From Cucurbitaria berberidis CBS 394.84 (Eukaryota; Ascomycota; Dothideomycetes; Pleosporales; Cucurbitariaceae): DNA of 64,000 nt. Within the stretch, counting starts at the first letter, position 1. Each line of letters opens with the position of its first letter. The stretch spans positions 6,975,692 through 7,039,691 of the forward strand of contig NW_024468935.1 of the NCBI RefSeq assembly GCF_010015615.1, written 5' to 3'. Both the position numbers and the translations under genes were made by a program. Under the pieces are notes generated by a model that made no database searches, was not told the DNA's origin, and saw only the letters and a list, made by a program, of their open reading frames with translations. Shown here in pieces: positions 45,383 to 57,358 of the stretch.

Positions 45383-45603
45383 TATGGGAGAGGTCCTTCG
45401 TAGTGACGGAGACTGCGAGTGGAGTGATGAATCAGTGAACGGGTTCGCCGCGGGATTTAGCCGCTTTGGGACAATTTGAGAAGCTTGGACTTAGGCTGGA
45501 AGTCATTTTGAGGCGGACGTCATCTTCGATACTATCTTCTGACTGCCCGACAAGTCAATTATCCTCCAAAGAATATCCATCTCATCTATTTGCCGACGTA
45601 AAG
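45383..45603. promoter_or_regulatory. Compact bidirectional promoter, COX11 / HIT protein
   Basis: Only 221 bp separate the two divergent ATGs, so both core promoters and leaders must fit here. No TATA box is evident, as expected for housekeeping genes. Confidence 0.55.
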
Positions 45604-46249
45604 ATGACAGGAAATGTCTGCGGTGTCTGCAACACAGAGCCAAAGAAGTACAAATGCCCGACATGCGCATTGCCATAGTATGATTACCAACGCCCAAGGA
45701 TTACTCCATACTGACCTAAGTAGCTGCTCGCTATCATGTTTCAAAACTCATAAAACCACACACCCTACCACAGCCCCATCACCCGCCGAGCCCACCGAGC
45801 CCTCGCTTCCCCAACCACCACCACCCGCCCCAACGCCGCGCTACCTGAAGAAGAAAACCGACTTCTCCGTCCTCGCCACAAACCCCAAATTCCAAGCCCT
45901 CCTCAAGACCCACCCCGACCTCCTCTCGTCGCTGCAACGCGTGTATGCCAAGACAATCGAGCCGGACCCCGAGGACGAAGCGCGGCGACACAGGCTCGAA
46001 AGACAAGCGTTCAGGGGACGTGGGAGCAGGGGGCGAGGGAGAGGCGGAAGAGGAGGACGATGGAATAGTCAGGATGAAGAGCCTAGGAGGTGGACGCCGA
46101 AAAAGGGTGATGCGGATGCGATGAGGTTGCTCAAGGGGATTAGGGAGGGCAAGGGAAGGGAAAAGGAGAAAGAAGCCATGGCGGAGTTTGTGAGCTTGGT
46201 TGAGGAGGTCTGTGGGAGGAGTGACGATAAGGAGGGCGATGGGGTTTGA
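45604..46249 (+). CDS. HIT-type zinc-finger protein (Hit1/ZNHIT3-like)
   Basis: Probable box C/D snoRNP assembly factor or related nuclear protein. Exons 45604..45677 and 45724..46249, 46-nt intron; product 199 aa. The intron lies within the finger: KCPTCALPY joins CSLSCFKTHK. zf-HIT ligands: Cys6, Cys9, Cys18, Cys21, Cys26, Cys30, His34. A Pro-rich linker is followed by YLKKKTDFSVLATNPKFQALLKTHPDLLSSLQRVY, typical of the Hit1/ZNHIT3 helical region. An Arg/Gly-rich stretch (RGRGSRGRGRGGRGGRW, about residues 125-141) suggests RNA binding; then a C-terminal helical segment. The frame without splicing begins only at an internal codon and lacks the first two Cys pairs, so splicing is required. 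Confidence 0.88.
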
Positions 46250-46815
46250 AGGAAAGGCAGAGGTTCGAATATCTGAAGGAGTATCACCATGCAGAGACCG
46301 TTGAGTGTGCAAGCACTCACGAAAAGCTCGTGGTCGTCAATTCTTGGTTACACAGGGGTAATCACAACTGCTGGTACGATGGCTAAGCGGGCTACTAGAA
46401 GGAAAGGAGATAGCCAAGAACACGAGTCTGGGATGAAGATGAAGGATTAGAAATGTTAATTCGCCAAGGGCCCTCTGGACTACCACCTGGAAACGAAAGC
46501 TTGTAGCGAACCGCGATCCCAAATGTCTACCGGTCATATAACTTAGATGTAAGATATCCTTGTCAAGCGTCATGCATCGATCTAAAAGTCTGGAACGGCG
46601 GATAGATTGTTAGACCATCCTAAAAGCGGCAGGGGGATTTTTAAGGTTCCAAGTGGGCAAAGAGATGAAACTCGACGAGGCGTACTCGTACCTGAAGATA
46701 AAATAAACACAGGATTTATTAAATCACTAGATACCAGCAACCAGTTGTTATTGTAGTTCCCCGTACACTATTTAATGCGAACTCTAAAATTCACTACTCC
46801 AGACACATAACTCAC
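46250..46815. other. Convergent 3' spacer, HIT / EXPERA genes
   Basis: 566 bp between two converging genes; holds both 3' UTRs. AT-rich at 46,680-46,800. No gene or repeat. Confidence 0.4.
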
Positions 46816-47521
46816 TCAATCCTCCTTATCCCCCTCCCCAGCAAGCAACCCCCGATAAATCTCCGTCCCAAAAGCTCCAATCATATACCCCGAAGCAAGA
46901 AAGTACAAAGCGCTGTTCGCCCGCATTAGCTATCATCAACCAACCTAGAATATACGATACGTACTTCATAAACCCCCACAGCGTCAGCAAAGGATGCAGC
47001 TCATTATGCCCCGTATACACATACCCGGAGAAAACCTCTCGCATAACTACCCTCATCAGCAGTAAAAAGCAAAAACAGCACCACGCACGCAGAGAAAAAA
47101 AAAACCTACAATAAAGCCCCGTCTTGGTCGCAGTAACCACACCAGCAGCGAACCCCAGCACCACCGCGCCCGCAGCCATCTTCCCCTGAATCCTCCTTTT
47201 TCCTATCCTCCACCTCGCTCCTCCCCCCAGCCCGCCACCCCTCCAAACCCCCCAAACATAACCAGTATACATACCCACCTCGAGCACATTAACCACCGCC
47301 TGCGCCGCCGTGAAGCCCTCGCTTGCACCCCACGCTTCCGGCCCGTATAAATGGTCTGTAGAAGCCCATGGTTCCATGGAAAGGAAGAACGGGGCGTGCC
47401 ATTTGCCGCCGGGGAAGGAGTGCGGGCGCAGGAGGATGTAGGCTGTGTCCCAGATGGTGAGGGGGAGAGTGAAGAGGGTCCAGAGGAGGAGGGGGAGGTG
47501 GGGTGTGTGTGTAAAGGGCAT
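46816..47521 (-). CDS. EXPERA-domain multispanning membrane protein
   Basis: Probable ER membrane protein of the EXPERA superfamily (EBP sterol isomerase, TMEM97, TM6SF2); substrate not inferable. Exons 47521..47110, 47046..46965, 46912..46816 (introns 63 and 52 nt): TKTGLYF/MREVFSGYVYTGHNELH and LWGFMN/ALYFLASGYMIGAF. Product 196 aa with about five hydrophobic segments. Typical features are the first helix (LLLWTLFTLPLTIWDTAYILL), the polar SFPGGKWHAPFF turn, and the last helix followed by a charged tail (GLLAGEGDKED). Without splicing the frame runs into unrelated residues, so both introns are needed. Start uncertain: the frame continues 39 codons upstream from a GTG; a 13-nt exon at 47686-47674 with a GTAAGT donor could supply an ATG. 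Confidence 0.68.
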
Positions 47522-48071
47522 GTGTTGTGTTGGGAGGAGGGGAAGTGAGTGAGGGTAGGAAAGTGGGGAATCTGGGTTTGAGAGGGGAGTTGGGATGTAT
47601 GTATAGGTGGGTTGGAGCGTAAGCTTACTGTGATGCACTAGTTTGGTGTGCAGGGTCGACTAGACGTACTTACATGTTATTAGCATGGCAAGGTTCGAAA
47701 TAATGAGTTGCCCGAATTCAAATAACAGCGATGGTCTTGGGCTTGCATATTTGCAAAGTCATAGTGCTGCTGTGAGCAATCATACTAGAATTATGATATC
47801 TCACTGCAGCAAGTTGGATCATAGTTCCACGTATCCAATTCCATTATAAACAAGATAATGCCAATGTGATCCTACAACAAAAAGGGTATGTAAACCGAAA
47901 CCGGAGCCGATCCCACCGTGGTATATAACATAATCCAGTCTACATGTCTTCAGCTCCATTGCAATCTTATCCAGGACAAAGGGAATAGCAAAGGGAATGA
48001 TCGCTTGTCTTAATCGTCAGGGTGTCGTAACGTCGTGGTGCATATACGGCTACTGTCAAACAGGTGCAATC
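47522..48071. other. Spacer between EXPERA and DUF7514-type genes
   Basis: 550 bp holding the EXPERA-gene promoter or 5' exon and the 3' flank of the next gene. AT-rich at 47,690-47,900. No other gene supported. Confidence 0.4.
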
Positions 48072-49956
48072 CTAGTAGCGGCGGAAATCGTAGCCTCGAC
48101 TATCGTAGCCATTGCTGCCTCCTCTGCCTCTGTAGTCGTCGTCATCATATACTGACCGAGCCTGTGAATCAAGTGAGCCGTTTGTCCCGCCTGTACTCCT
48201 TCGATGCCGGTCGTGCCTTTTGCCGTCAGCGTCTTTGCTGTATCGACGGGGATCATCATCAATATCGGGCAGGTTTGACGCGTAGTAGCTAGCGGGAATG
48301 TCTCGGAAGGATGGATCAGATTGCGTGCCGTAGTTGGAGAAGCTTGGGCTTCTGGTTCGACGAGTGTTGGCCGTTGAGCCGGCACGGGATTGATACGCGT
48401 CGGTGGGTTGAGGCCCCCATGGCTGTTGGCCAGTAGTTGATTGTGCTCGTCTGCGCTGTGTGTTCGCTGCTGCTTCTGAGTGCGTGCTTCGGCTAAGATC
48501 ATCGTCGTACGTCTTCCCTGCACCTGGAGTGGCTGCATAGGGCTGCCGCTGTCGTTCAATTGGGGCGGATGTCGATTTGGGTTCGTCTTCGGACTCGAAA
48601 GACCTCGATTCTGGCTGTGAGACATATGGACTGCGTTCTCTCTCTAGACTCGGGGCTGGGGCGGCTTGACTCTTGGGGGGAGGTGGTGGGAAGGTTGGCG
48701 ACTTGCGCAGGGGACCAACACCCTCTGACGAAAGTGCTGCGGCGCATCGTTGCTGTGCTTGCAGGTTTTCAGTCGTTGGAAACATCCTTCGAGGGAGCTC
48801 TTTCGGGAACCTCTCCTTGCGGTCGTCGGCATTACTGATGGGCATATCCAGCACAGCTTTGGCTACTCGTTCGTACTCAGCATCTGGATACGCTTGGATC
48901 ATTGCGGTCATCCACTCCTGAAAGCCTTGGGGTGTGAGCGCGGGAATATATGGCTGCTCAGCAGGGTGTTCCTGTATAAGATGATGTTGGCACCGCATAT
49001 CGCGGTAGATTTTGGACAGTGATGAGTAGGAGAGCTCCCCGAAGATTGCTGTGTGCGTTTAGTATATGACCTGCGGGGCAACTACAATCGATGCTCACCT
49101 TGCCATGGGCAGATCTCATCTTTTATTTTCACCTCTTCATAGAACTTGAGCATCTTGGACGGGGAGATGACCAAGCTCTTTTTCGGTTCATAGTCTTCGA
49201 TCTGTTCTTCGTTAGCTTTGACGAGGGCAGCGACTTGGGAATATCGCATACCAGATGCAGTGCCAGACCCCGCAAGAACTCGCCTAGGCGGGGCAGGGGC
49301 TGGTTGTCCGGGTCAAAGAGGCGCTGCCACATCTTCTCAATCGGGGTATAGTCATCGGTGGCCATCCTTGGCGCGTGAGTTGGCCGTGCAGATGATCGCT
49401 CTTGAGGTATGTCGACGGGGGCACTTCTTCCGCAACGAGGCGTGGGGGCATCGTCGTCCCCACTGAGCAGTGGGTCGCGCAACAAGGGGTCAGCAGTTGC
49501 GGCAGCTTGGCTGTGGAAGTCCGTGTGCTTTGGCGATGGAGGTGTATATAGGTCTCGTGGTGGAACCGAGGCAGACATGGACGCGGGCGACGGTGGAACG
49601 TATTGCTGTGGTGATACGGGTGCGGGCTGTGGTTGCGTCGCACCCGCCATGACTCCTAACTTGATTTCATCGAGGACTGATCGCTTCACTTCGGCCGTGA
49701 TCTGCGCAATAAGATCTGGATCGACGACCCTCGCCGCGTCCGACTTGTCGAAGGCATTTCCAATTGCGTTCTTTAGCGGTTGCTGGGCAGGCTGCTGGTG
49801 GCCGTCGGACGCAGCGCTCGAGGAAGCGCGGGACGTTTGATTTGTAGGAAATTGATATTGCGGATTCCGGTCGTGGTAGGGCCGCGACTCGTAGCTTCCC
49901 TCATACGAGGACGAATATGGAGCCTGGTGAGGCTCTGGCTGATCGCGATACGCCAT
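48072..49956 (-). CDS. DUF7514-type fungal protein, unknown function
   Basis: Three exons: 49956..49252, 49201..49099, 49048..48072 (two 50-nt introns); 594 aa. The conserved domain (about residues 205-335) is built across all three: TPIEKMWQRLFDPDNQPLPR, LGEFLRGLALHL/IEDYEPKKSLVISPSKMLKF, CPWQ/AIFGELSYSSLSKIYRDMRCQHHLIQ. This resembles the fungal DUF7514 family as I remember it. N-terminal 200 residues are Gln/Pro/Ser/Tyr-rich with one helical stretch (LIAQITAEVKRSVLDEIKLGV). The C-terminal 250 residues are disordered, ending in an Arg/Asp/Tyr/Gly-rich tail (DDDDYRGRGGSNGYDSRGYD) that suggests RNA or condensate association. ATG 49956 is the first; a 12-nt upstream extension depends on a TTG. 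Divergent from ste11. Confidence 0.78.
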
Positions 49957-51985
49957 AGTGGAGCCCAATAAGAAGCACCGGGATGCAGTAGGACGCTGCT
50001 AGTCGAGGATCGTTGACTGGATGGCCGTGGGAGCGCAGCGGATAGATGCTGCTACTGTTGCAGTTTTCCCATGCAGGTGTGCTGGGGGTAGAATGCAGAA
50101 GACTTAGGCAGAAGCAGATTGCGTGCAGGGCTGGGATATATCTTGGAAGGCTATGGTTGCCAACACGGCCCAGCCTGGTGGAGCGGTAGTCTACGTTTTC
50201 CAGAAGGCGACAAAGGCTGGAAATGGGTACGAGGCAGAAGTAGTGGACACTAGGGCAGAAAAGAAGGGAGATTCGAGGTTTGACTGGTTGTAGAGATTAG
50301 TTTCCCGCGTGAAGCGATCGTTACGTGCAGCTGGCCGGGCTGCAAAGAGGGCCATTTCTGCACGAGCGTTGGGTGATGTCATAGCGAGACGTCATGCACT
50401 TTGTCCATGACTGTCGACTTGAGCCTGGCTGGTTGGTGGGATTGTTGATAAATTGCCATCTTCCACGGACGGCAGCACTATGCTTGAATGGAGGAAGTTG
50501 TGTTGTGGAGATGGTCAAAGAGGGCGGTATGTCCGCTTTGTTACCTTGTTACCTTGACACTATTTCCACGTTCGTTTCAACCCACCACCTACAATGCGGG
50601 CATATGCTTGCCTGCGACCCATGCCCATCAGGGTCTGCGTGTTTCAGTGAGCAATGGCCGTATCCGTTCAGCTGAAGGGGATCAAGTGGCCACTCGGGTA
50701 GAGGCGTCATATAAACACTGTCGCCTGTCGCCTGTCGCCCGTGAGACTGGCCGTATTCGCTGACGGGCGGCTACAGCTGCGCGTGTTGAGGCTCTGCAAC
50801 CAACCCGCAAGCGGCTGAGACACGAAGCGTGAGAGCTGCCAGCGTACCTATGCAGCGAAGAGGGCCATGCAGTAAGCATGTCGAATATCCGCATATTGAT
50901 AAAGGGAGTGTCTATTCTTGGGCTGGCAGAGGGGCCAAGCGAGTGTTTTTAAATGCAAGGCGCAATGGACCTGCGTCGCGTCGCCGTGGTCCCATCTATC
51001 GGCTATCGCTGTAGGGAATATAGTAGAACTAGAAGACTGCCTGTCAAAGCGCGTAGGGTGAGTCTTATTATTATCATGCTGCAGCTGGAGTGAGTGAGTG
51101 AGTGAGTGGTGGTTGAAGCGCCCACGTCGCATCAGGAGGCAGCGCAGCCTTGAAGGTTTGTTCTTCCCTTCATATCCATAGCACACCCATCTCTTTTTGC
51201 AGCCCCCGATGCGAAGCTGTAGGACCGTCGGACGGCATGAAAACACGCCGCTTCATCTCCCGCAGCTCCGTATTTATTTATTTGTTCATGTACATGTTTA
51301 GGGAGAGAGCGGGCGCACCGCGCACGGGGGGCTGCAGCACTTTGAAGTCGGCGCGCTCCGATTGGCCCAAAGCGCAGCGACGAGAGTCTCACTGACACCT
51401 AGCGCGTTTCACCCTCACGCCGGCCACGAGCGCTGCCAAAAGCCCTCTCTACTCTACGCTGCTCACTGTTTCGAGACCGTGTCTTGTTTCCCAGTCGCAT
51501 CATCTCGCTGCCTTGTGCTAGAAGACATCCTGCAGCGAGCAGCTGCCCGCAATAAAGACTCCCTCCCCGCCCCGCACCCATCTCACAATCCGCCTGTTGC
51601 TCACCTGCAGCGGACTACAGGGCCCGACGACGCTGGCCCAGCATTCCCTACCTACTACTACTTCTCAGCATATGGCTTTCTGAGTGAATCCGACCCACGA
51701 TCCTGCAGAAGCTCACCTCGACTCGTATTGTGTGCAGTATTGTTATTGTAGCCCTGGTCCATACGCTGCATCAAACCCCCGTTCTGTACCACGTCAACGA
51801 GACTACTTGGCCGCCGCTCCACCTGCTTTCTCACCCTCACACCCGCCATCTCATACCACCTACGACGACTACCCCACTATGATTTTATGAGACGAACCAC
51901 AACCTAGCGAAACGAGCAACGACCGCCACGCCCTCCACCTCCACCTCACCCGCTACACACAGACCAGAGCACTGCGAGAGTCGAC
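49957..51985. promoter_or_regulatory. 2.0-kb divergent region, DUF7514-type gene / ste11
   Basis: Contains the promoters of both genes and probably the long leader of ste11. The last 500 bp before the ste11 ATG are CT-rich on the plus strand, as in many fungal leaders, and carry two short upstream ORFs: 51879-51890 (ATG, two codons, stop) and 51887-51907 (six codons). A GAGT run lies at 51088-51108. No protein gene supported. Confidence 0.45.
51088..51108 (+). repeat. (GAGT)5 microsatellite
   Basis: Five copies of GAGT about 880 nt upstream of the ste11 ATG. Confidence 0.7.
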
Positions 51986-54921
51986 ATGGCCATGCTTGCC
52001 TCCAAGTCTCCGTATCCCGCGCCCTCCATGGGCGGAGGCGCCTCACAGTCGTCGGCACAGTACAGCTCCAACGTAGCGAGCTACCGCAACCTTGGCTCGA
52101 ATGCGCGCGTGGACCATTCCATGTTTGCCTCGCCCACAGAGTCGGAGTTTTCGGAACTCTATGACGCCCCAGACGCCGTCAGGTAGGCTACAGCTCGTTG
52201 TTGGCGACAGGCCGTATTGCTGACTTGTGCAGGCACTGGGACGAAGACAAGGTCGGCGACTGGCTGAAGCGCATCAACTGTGCTCAGTATGTCGATTTGT
52301 TCAAGCGTATGCCGCAAGCTGCCCTTTGAGCTAGACTAGACTGACTGACCTCCCCAGATAACCACATTAATGGCGAGAACCTCATGGAGATGGACCAGAC
52401 GCACCTCAAGGACATGGGTATCAAGAAAGTCGGGGACCGCGTCCGCATAGGCTCGCAAGCCAAGCAGCTTCGGAATAAGGAATACAAAAAAGCCAGCAGG
52501 CGGACGTCAAACAGACAGTCACTGGCCACGCTCGACACCGCAGCATACACTCCACCGTCATCCGGCTCGCCACGACCCATGTACTCTGCACGGTCCATCC
52601 CTGTCAGCTCGCGGTCCGACAAACGCATGTCACGACAAATTACCAACTCTGACCTCAGCAGCTATGCGTACGGCGCCAAACCGCCGTCTCGTCCCGGGTC
52701 GCCTCTGGTCGACCAGGAAAACCGAGCGCTTCGATCGCAGCAGCACGGCACAGCATACGGGGTCCATCCGCTCAGTGCTTCGAGCAGCTCTGCGAACATC
52801 ACATCCCAATACGTACGGAACCCACGGTCCACGCCTACCGAAACTCCTCAGACGGCTCGATTTGCACATCACGTTCGAGCGAGCCCCAGTCTGGACACTG
52901 CTACCAACAGTGCCATTCTACCCCAGGACAAGGCTTTGGTCCGAGTCATCTACGATGGCGGACGCACCTCTGTTGTCAACATCGAGGGATGCAAGACGGC
53001 CGAGGAGGTTATGCTCAAGACCCTGACTAAGGGCCACCTCAATACAGCGCATGTCAAGAATTACTGCTTCTACATACTTAACAGCGCTGACCCGGATCCC
53101 TCGCTCTCTGAGCGTCTGAGCGACATGGAGGTCTTCAGGCTCGTGAAGGACGCAAACCGACACGAGCGAGGCCGTCTTATCCTCCGCAAGGTCCACGCTG
53201 GAGAACCGGAAGAGGATCAGTTGAAGGCGGCTTCTGGCATCTACCAACAGCAAAACTTTCAAAAAGTACAGAACGTCTACATACCCGCCAGCAACCGGAG
53301 TCAGAGCAAGATCGAAAAGCTTACCGGTGAATCACTTGCTGCCGTCAGCTATCCGCTCTCACCGTCCTCCGCGAGAGAAAGAGAACGCCACATCAACTCG
53401 ACAGCCCAGAATCTCGAAGGCCCTGCCGATGCCGCACGATCACCAGTATTTCATGCGCGTGCGCGGAAGCTCAAGCAGTTCTACGGGGCTCGACCTCCTA
53501 GCGAGCTCATCACCTCTGATCTCACTTCGTACTTCCCCGACGTCGGCAAAGACGAGATTGACAAGACCGTTCGCATGTCTATACGTAGGTCATCTCGCCT
53601 CAGTCGCGCAGCGTCTCGCCTTTCCATGGCTTCGAACTTTAGCGTTGCTTCCAGCCTGAGAGATGCGCCACCCCTACCGTCCATTGCCGATAGCTGGCTA
53701 CAAGGAGGCGGTCAGGCTCGACCTCTCCGGCCACTCTCAGTCATGAGGCTTGGCTTGCCTTCCCAATCAGGCTACCGAGACTCGATGGCATCATCTGTCC
53801 TCGAACCTCTCGACGAGGAATCACCTCTTGAGCCAAACCGCAAGTCTTACGTCTCCTTTGGTGACGGCAGCGGCTCGGACACTCTCGCTGTGACGGATCC
53901 GGATGGTACCACCACCCTGCAGTCTTACTTCGATGACGGCGGCAGCAGCCACGCAGGCAGCAGCAATAGCAATACCGAGAATGGTGACTCGTTGAACAAG
54001 CGCCTCTCGCAGGCCATAGCCGAAGATGGCGAAGAGTCGGATGACGAGCTGGCAGAGTATCTCGAGCAAGACTCTTGGGACAACGTCAAGTACATGAAGG
54101 GAGCTCTGATTGGTCAAGGTTCCTTTGGCAGCGTGTACCTCGCACTGCACGCCATGACAGGCGAGCTCATGGCTGTCAAGCAGGTCGAGCTTCCGTCTGT
54201 AGCCGGCGCTTCGCAAATGGACCACAAGAAGACGAACATGGTGGAGGCGCTGAAACACGAGATTGGGCTTTTGCGGGAGCTGAAACATACGAACATTGTG
54301 CAGTATCTCGGCTCGAACTCGGACGAGAGCCATCTCAACATTTTCCTCGAGTACGTCCCTGGTGGATCCGTTGCGACTATGCTCATCAACTACGGGCCTC
54401 TCGGCGAGTCTCTCATCCAAAACTTTGTACGCCAGATCTTGACGGGTCTGTCCTATCTTCACTCACGGGACATTATCCACCGAGACATCAAGGGCGCCAA
54501 CATTCTCGTCGACAACAAGGGCTCTGTCAAGATCTCTGATTTCGGCATCTCCAAGCGTATCGAAGCGTCTACCCTGGGTGGCAGCAAAAAGGGAGCGCAG
54601 CGTGTGTCTCTCCAAGGCTCAGTCTTTTGGATGGCGCCTGAAGTGGTTCGGCAGACTGCCTACACGCGCAAAGCTGATATTTGGTCCCTGGGGTGTCTCG
54701 TTGTCGAGATGTTTACGGGAAGCCACCCGCATCCCAACTGCACGCAACTGCAAGCCATTTTCAAGATTGGCGGCAGTGGCGACGCGAGCCCCACGATTCC
54801 CGAAAACGCTGGCGATGAGGCTCGAACGTTCCTGGCGAAGACTTTCCTTATCGACCACGAGGCGCGTCCTAGCGCGGATGAGCTGCTTGCCAGCGCGTTT
54901 ATAACTAATCAAGGTGCATAA
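51986..54921 (+). CDS. ste11: MAP kinase kinase kinase Ste11
   Basis: Top kinase of the pheromone/filamentation (and osmostress) MAPK cascade; phosphorylates Ste7-type MAPKKs, held by Ste50 through SAM-SAM contact. Exons 51986..52182, 52233..52306, 52358..54921 (introns 50 and 51 nt); 944 aa. Domains: SAM at about 66-135 (HWDEDKVGDWLKRINCAQYV, NHINGENLMEMDQTHLKDMGI), RA/RBD-like at about 280-385 (ALVRVIYDGGRTSVVNIEGC), a Ser-rich regulatory region, and the kinase at about 668-940: GQGSFGSVYL, AVKQVEL (catalytic Lys), HRDIKGANILV, DFGISK, and APE (WMAPEVV). Order and length match filamentous-ascomycete Ste11 orthologues. The RRSSRLSRAASRLS segment before the kinase resembles an autoinhibitory phosphosite region. 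Confidence 0.94.
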
Positions 54922-55921
54922 ACCCTCGTATACCTTCAACGTCCCCTCGCTCTTTGGCGATTTCATCAATCTACCCGGCGCGAAACAACATGTAGCATGG
55001 AATGGAGGAACATGTCTGGAAAACGGCACCGGCATCTGGCAGGATCTAATCTGGTTGGTTCTGGTTGGTTCTGGGTTATTGGTTCCGCCATCATCATTTA
55101 CTTTCATGCCCGCAACGCATATACGCGAATGACTGTCTTGTACTATACCACTTTGAAGACGCAGTCGCGACCTGCAGGGGTCAGCGCAGCGCACTTGCTA
55201 TCGGACGTTAATGGTGTTTGGTGGTTCCGGAGTATGTATCATAGCTATTTATACCAACTTTGTCTCACACTTATAATCTTTACCCTTGTTTTTCTCAATC
55301 TCGTTCAATCGGCTTTCGACTAGTTGTGTGGAGCTTCCCCAGTGCCAAGGTTACACATCACGCGCATGCGAGCACTTCCCCGTTCACTAGCTTTCAACCA
55401 CCTCCAGCACCGTCTCATGCAACCCGAGTCAGCCTCGCCCCCCAACTGCCGCCATCATTCCCCTTTCCGATAGCGACAGCCCACACTAGGGAGAACCCCA
55501 CACCAACGCGTCTGGCCCTTTTTATTCATTGTACTGACGTAGTGCGCTTCTTCGCACCCCGCCTTTTGTCAATGAGGGGTAGATGGCCCCAGGGGGCACT
55601 TGGCACGCCGGCGTTTTCCTATACTTCTACTTTGGGGCATTGGAGGCTATGAAGTTGGGTAAGCGTGTTGCTAGCGATGTACATGGCCGCCTTAGATGCT
55701 GCGGTGGGAGGGGAGGGGTCGGGTAAGCCTAGGGTAAGGAAGGATAAGGGTATATCAAGGTAGAGGACTGACTTGACGCTGTGTCGCCCAACTACCTCTT
55801 CTTTTCTTTGGTATCACTGATAAGAGTCTCTCCGTCTGTCATCAGGTTGAACTAGACTGAAGCTTGAAAACTAAATCGAGGCGCATTTTGCAGGAAAAGA
55901 GAAGGAGTTCAGGCTGTCACC
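54922..55921. other. Spacer between ste11 and the ADH gene
   Basis: 1.0 kb holding the ste11 3' UTR and the ADH promoter. The 55,330-55,560 part is C/T-rich. A plus-strand 130-codon frame here is low-complexity and not called. Confidence 0.4.
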
Positions 55922-57151
55922 ATGGGCTCCGTCGATATCCCCAAGAAATACAAGGCCGCTGTCTACGACAAGCCCGGGTCTATCTCGACTAAGATTGAGG
56001 AGCTGGATATGCCTGAGCCGGGCGCGGGACAGGTCTTGATTAATTTGTACGTTGTGTTTCCCTCTCACGTCCTCCCTCTAAAGTCAATCGCTGGCTAATA
56101 TAAACATGTAGAACGCACTCTGGCGTCTGCCACTCCGACATGGGCGTCATGATGAACTCGTGGTCTATCCTGCCCTTCCCCACACAAGCAGGCCAAGTAG
56201 GCGGGCACGAGGGCGTGGGCAAGATTGTCAAGATGGGCCCCGGCACCGACGGCGCAGCGGTCAAAGTAGGAGATCGCGTGGGCATCAAGTGGATGTCTGG
56301 CATTTGCGAAGCGTGTGAAGCGTGTCGGGCGGGCATGGATGCGAACTGCTTCAGTGGGGTATGTTACCTCAATCAACGACCTCACCACCACCACTCACAC
56401 AGTCAAATCCATATATATATATATATACTAACCCACCCAGAAAATCTCGGGATACTACACCCCCGGCACCTTCCAGCAATACGTCCTGTCCCCCGCGAAC
56501 TACGTCACGCCCATCCCGGACGGCCTCGACTCGGCCGCCGCCGCGCCCCTGCTCTGCGCAGGCGTAACCGTCTACGCCGCCCTGCGCAAGACAAACGCCG
56601 ACTCGGGCAACTGGGTCGTCGTCTCGGGCGCAGGCGGCGGCCTGGGCCATCTCGCCGTGCAGTTCTCTGCCCGCGGCATCGGCCACCGCGTCATCGGCAT
56701 CGACCACTCGAGCAAAAAGGACCTGGTGCTCGACTCGGGCGCAGAGCACTTCATCCCCGTCGACGGCACGGCGTCGGTCGTGGATGCCGTCAAGGAGCTC
56801 ACCAGCGGCCTGGGCGCGCATGCCGTCGTCGTGTGCACGGCGAACAACGCTGCGTACGGCCAGGCGGTCGAGCTGCTGCGGTTTGGCGGGCGTGTGGTCT
56901 GTGTTGGGATCCCCGAGGGCGATGTGGTGCCGATCCAGTCTGCGAATCCGGGACTGCTGGTTGGCAAGGCGCTGCAGATTGTGGGGTCGGCCGTGGGGAC
57001 GCGGAAAGAGGCGATTGAGACGATGGAGTTTGCCGCCAGGGGGCTGGTCAAGACGCACTTTCGCACCGAGAAGATGGAGAAGCTCAACGATGTGTTTAAC
57101 GAGATGTTTGAGGGCAAGCTCAAGGGGCGGGTCGTGCTGGATTTGTCGTAG
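55922..57151 (+). CDS. Zinc-dependent alcohol dehydrogenase (ADH1 class)
   Basis: Cytosolic NAD-dependent medium-chain ADH, interconverting ethanol and acetaldehyde or similar short alcohols. Exons 55922..56046, 56112..56358, 56441..57151 (introns 65 and 82 nt); LINL/THSGVCHSD and CFSG/KISGYYTPGTF. Product 360 aa. Catalytic zinc ligands Cys48, His74 (GGHEGVG) and Cys163 (LLCAGVTVY); structural zinc Cys107, 110, 113 and 121 (CEACEACRAGMDANC). Rossmann motif GAGGGLGHLAVQF and the NAD-selecting Asp in VIGIDHSSKKD. No targeting sequence. The second intron contains an (AT)n run. The last exon is markedly GC-rich, with C/G third positions, consistent with high expression. Confidence 0.93.
56411..56427 (+). 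repeat. (AT)8 microsatellite inside ADH intron 2
   Basis: A run of AT dinucleotides about 13 nt upstream of the acceptor of the second ADH intron; close enough to touch the polypyrimidine or branch region. Confidence 0.75.
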
Positions 57152-57358
57152 GCGTCGGTCGTCACTGGCACGTAGAGGAATGAAGCAAGTCTGGCTATGT
57201 GAATATCAAATCGAAATTGAACTGGCGCTGCAACGCCTCGCTATGCCGAAAAAAAAATACTACAACTTTATAGTTACATCCCCTGTATGAGCGTCATATA
57301 TGGGTATTGCCGAAGAACACATGTAGCTGACCATCTAAATCCCTAGATGCCAATAGAT

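Noticed and set aside
47052..47109. A 58-nt intron in the EXPERA gene using the AG at 47053-47052
   Set aside because: It produces an in-frame stop; the next AG (47048-47047) keeps frame and gives YFMREVFSGY.
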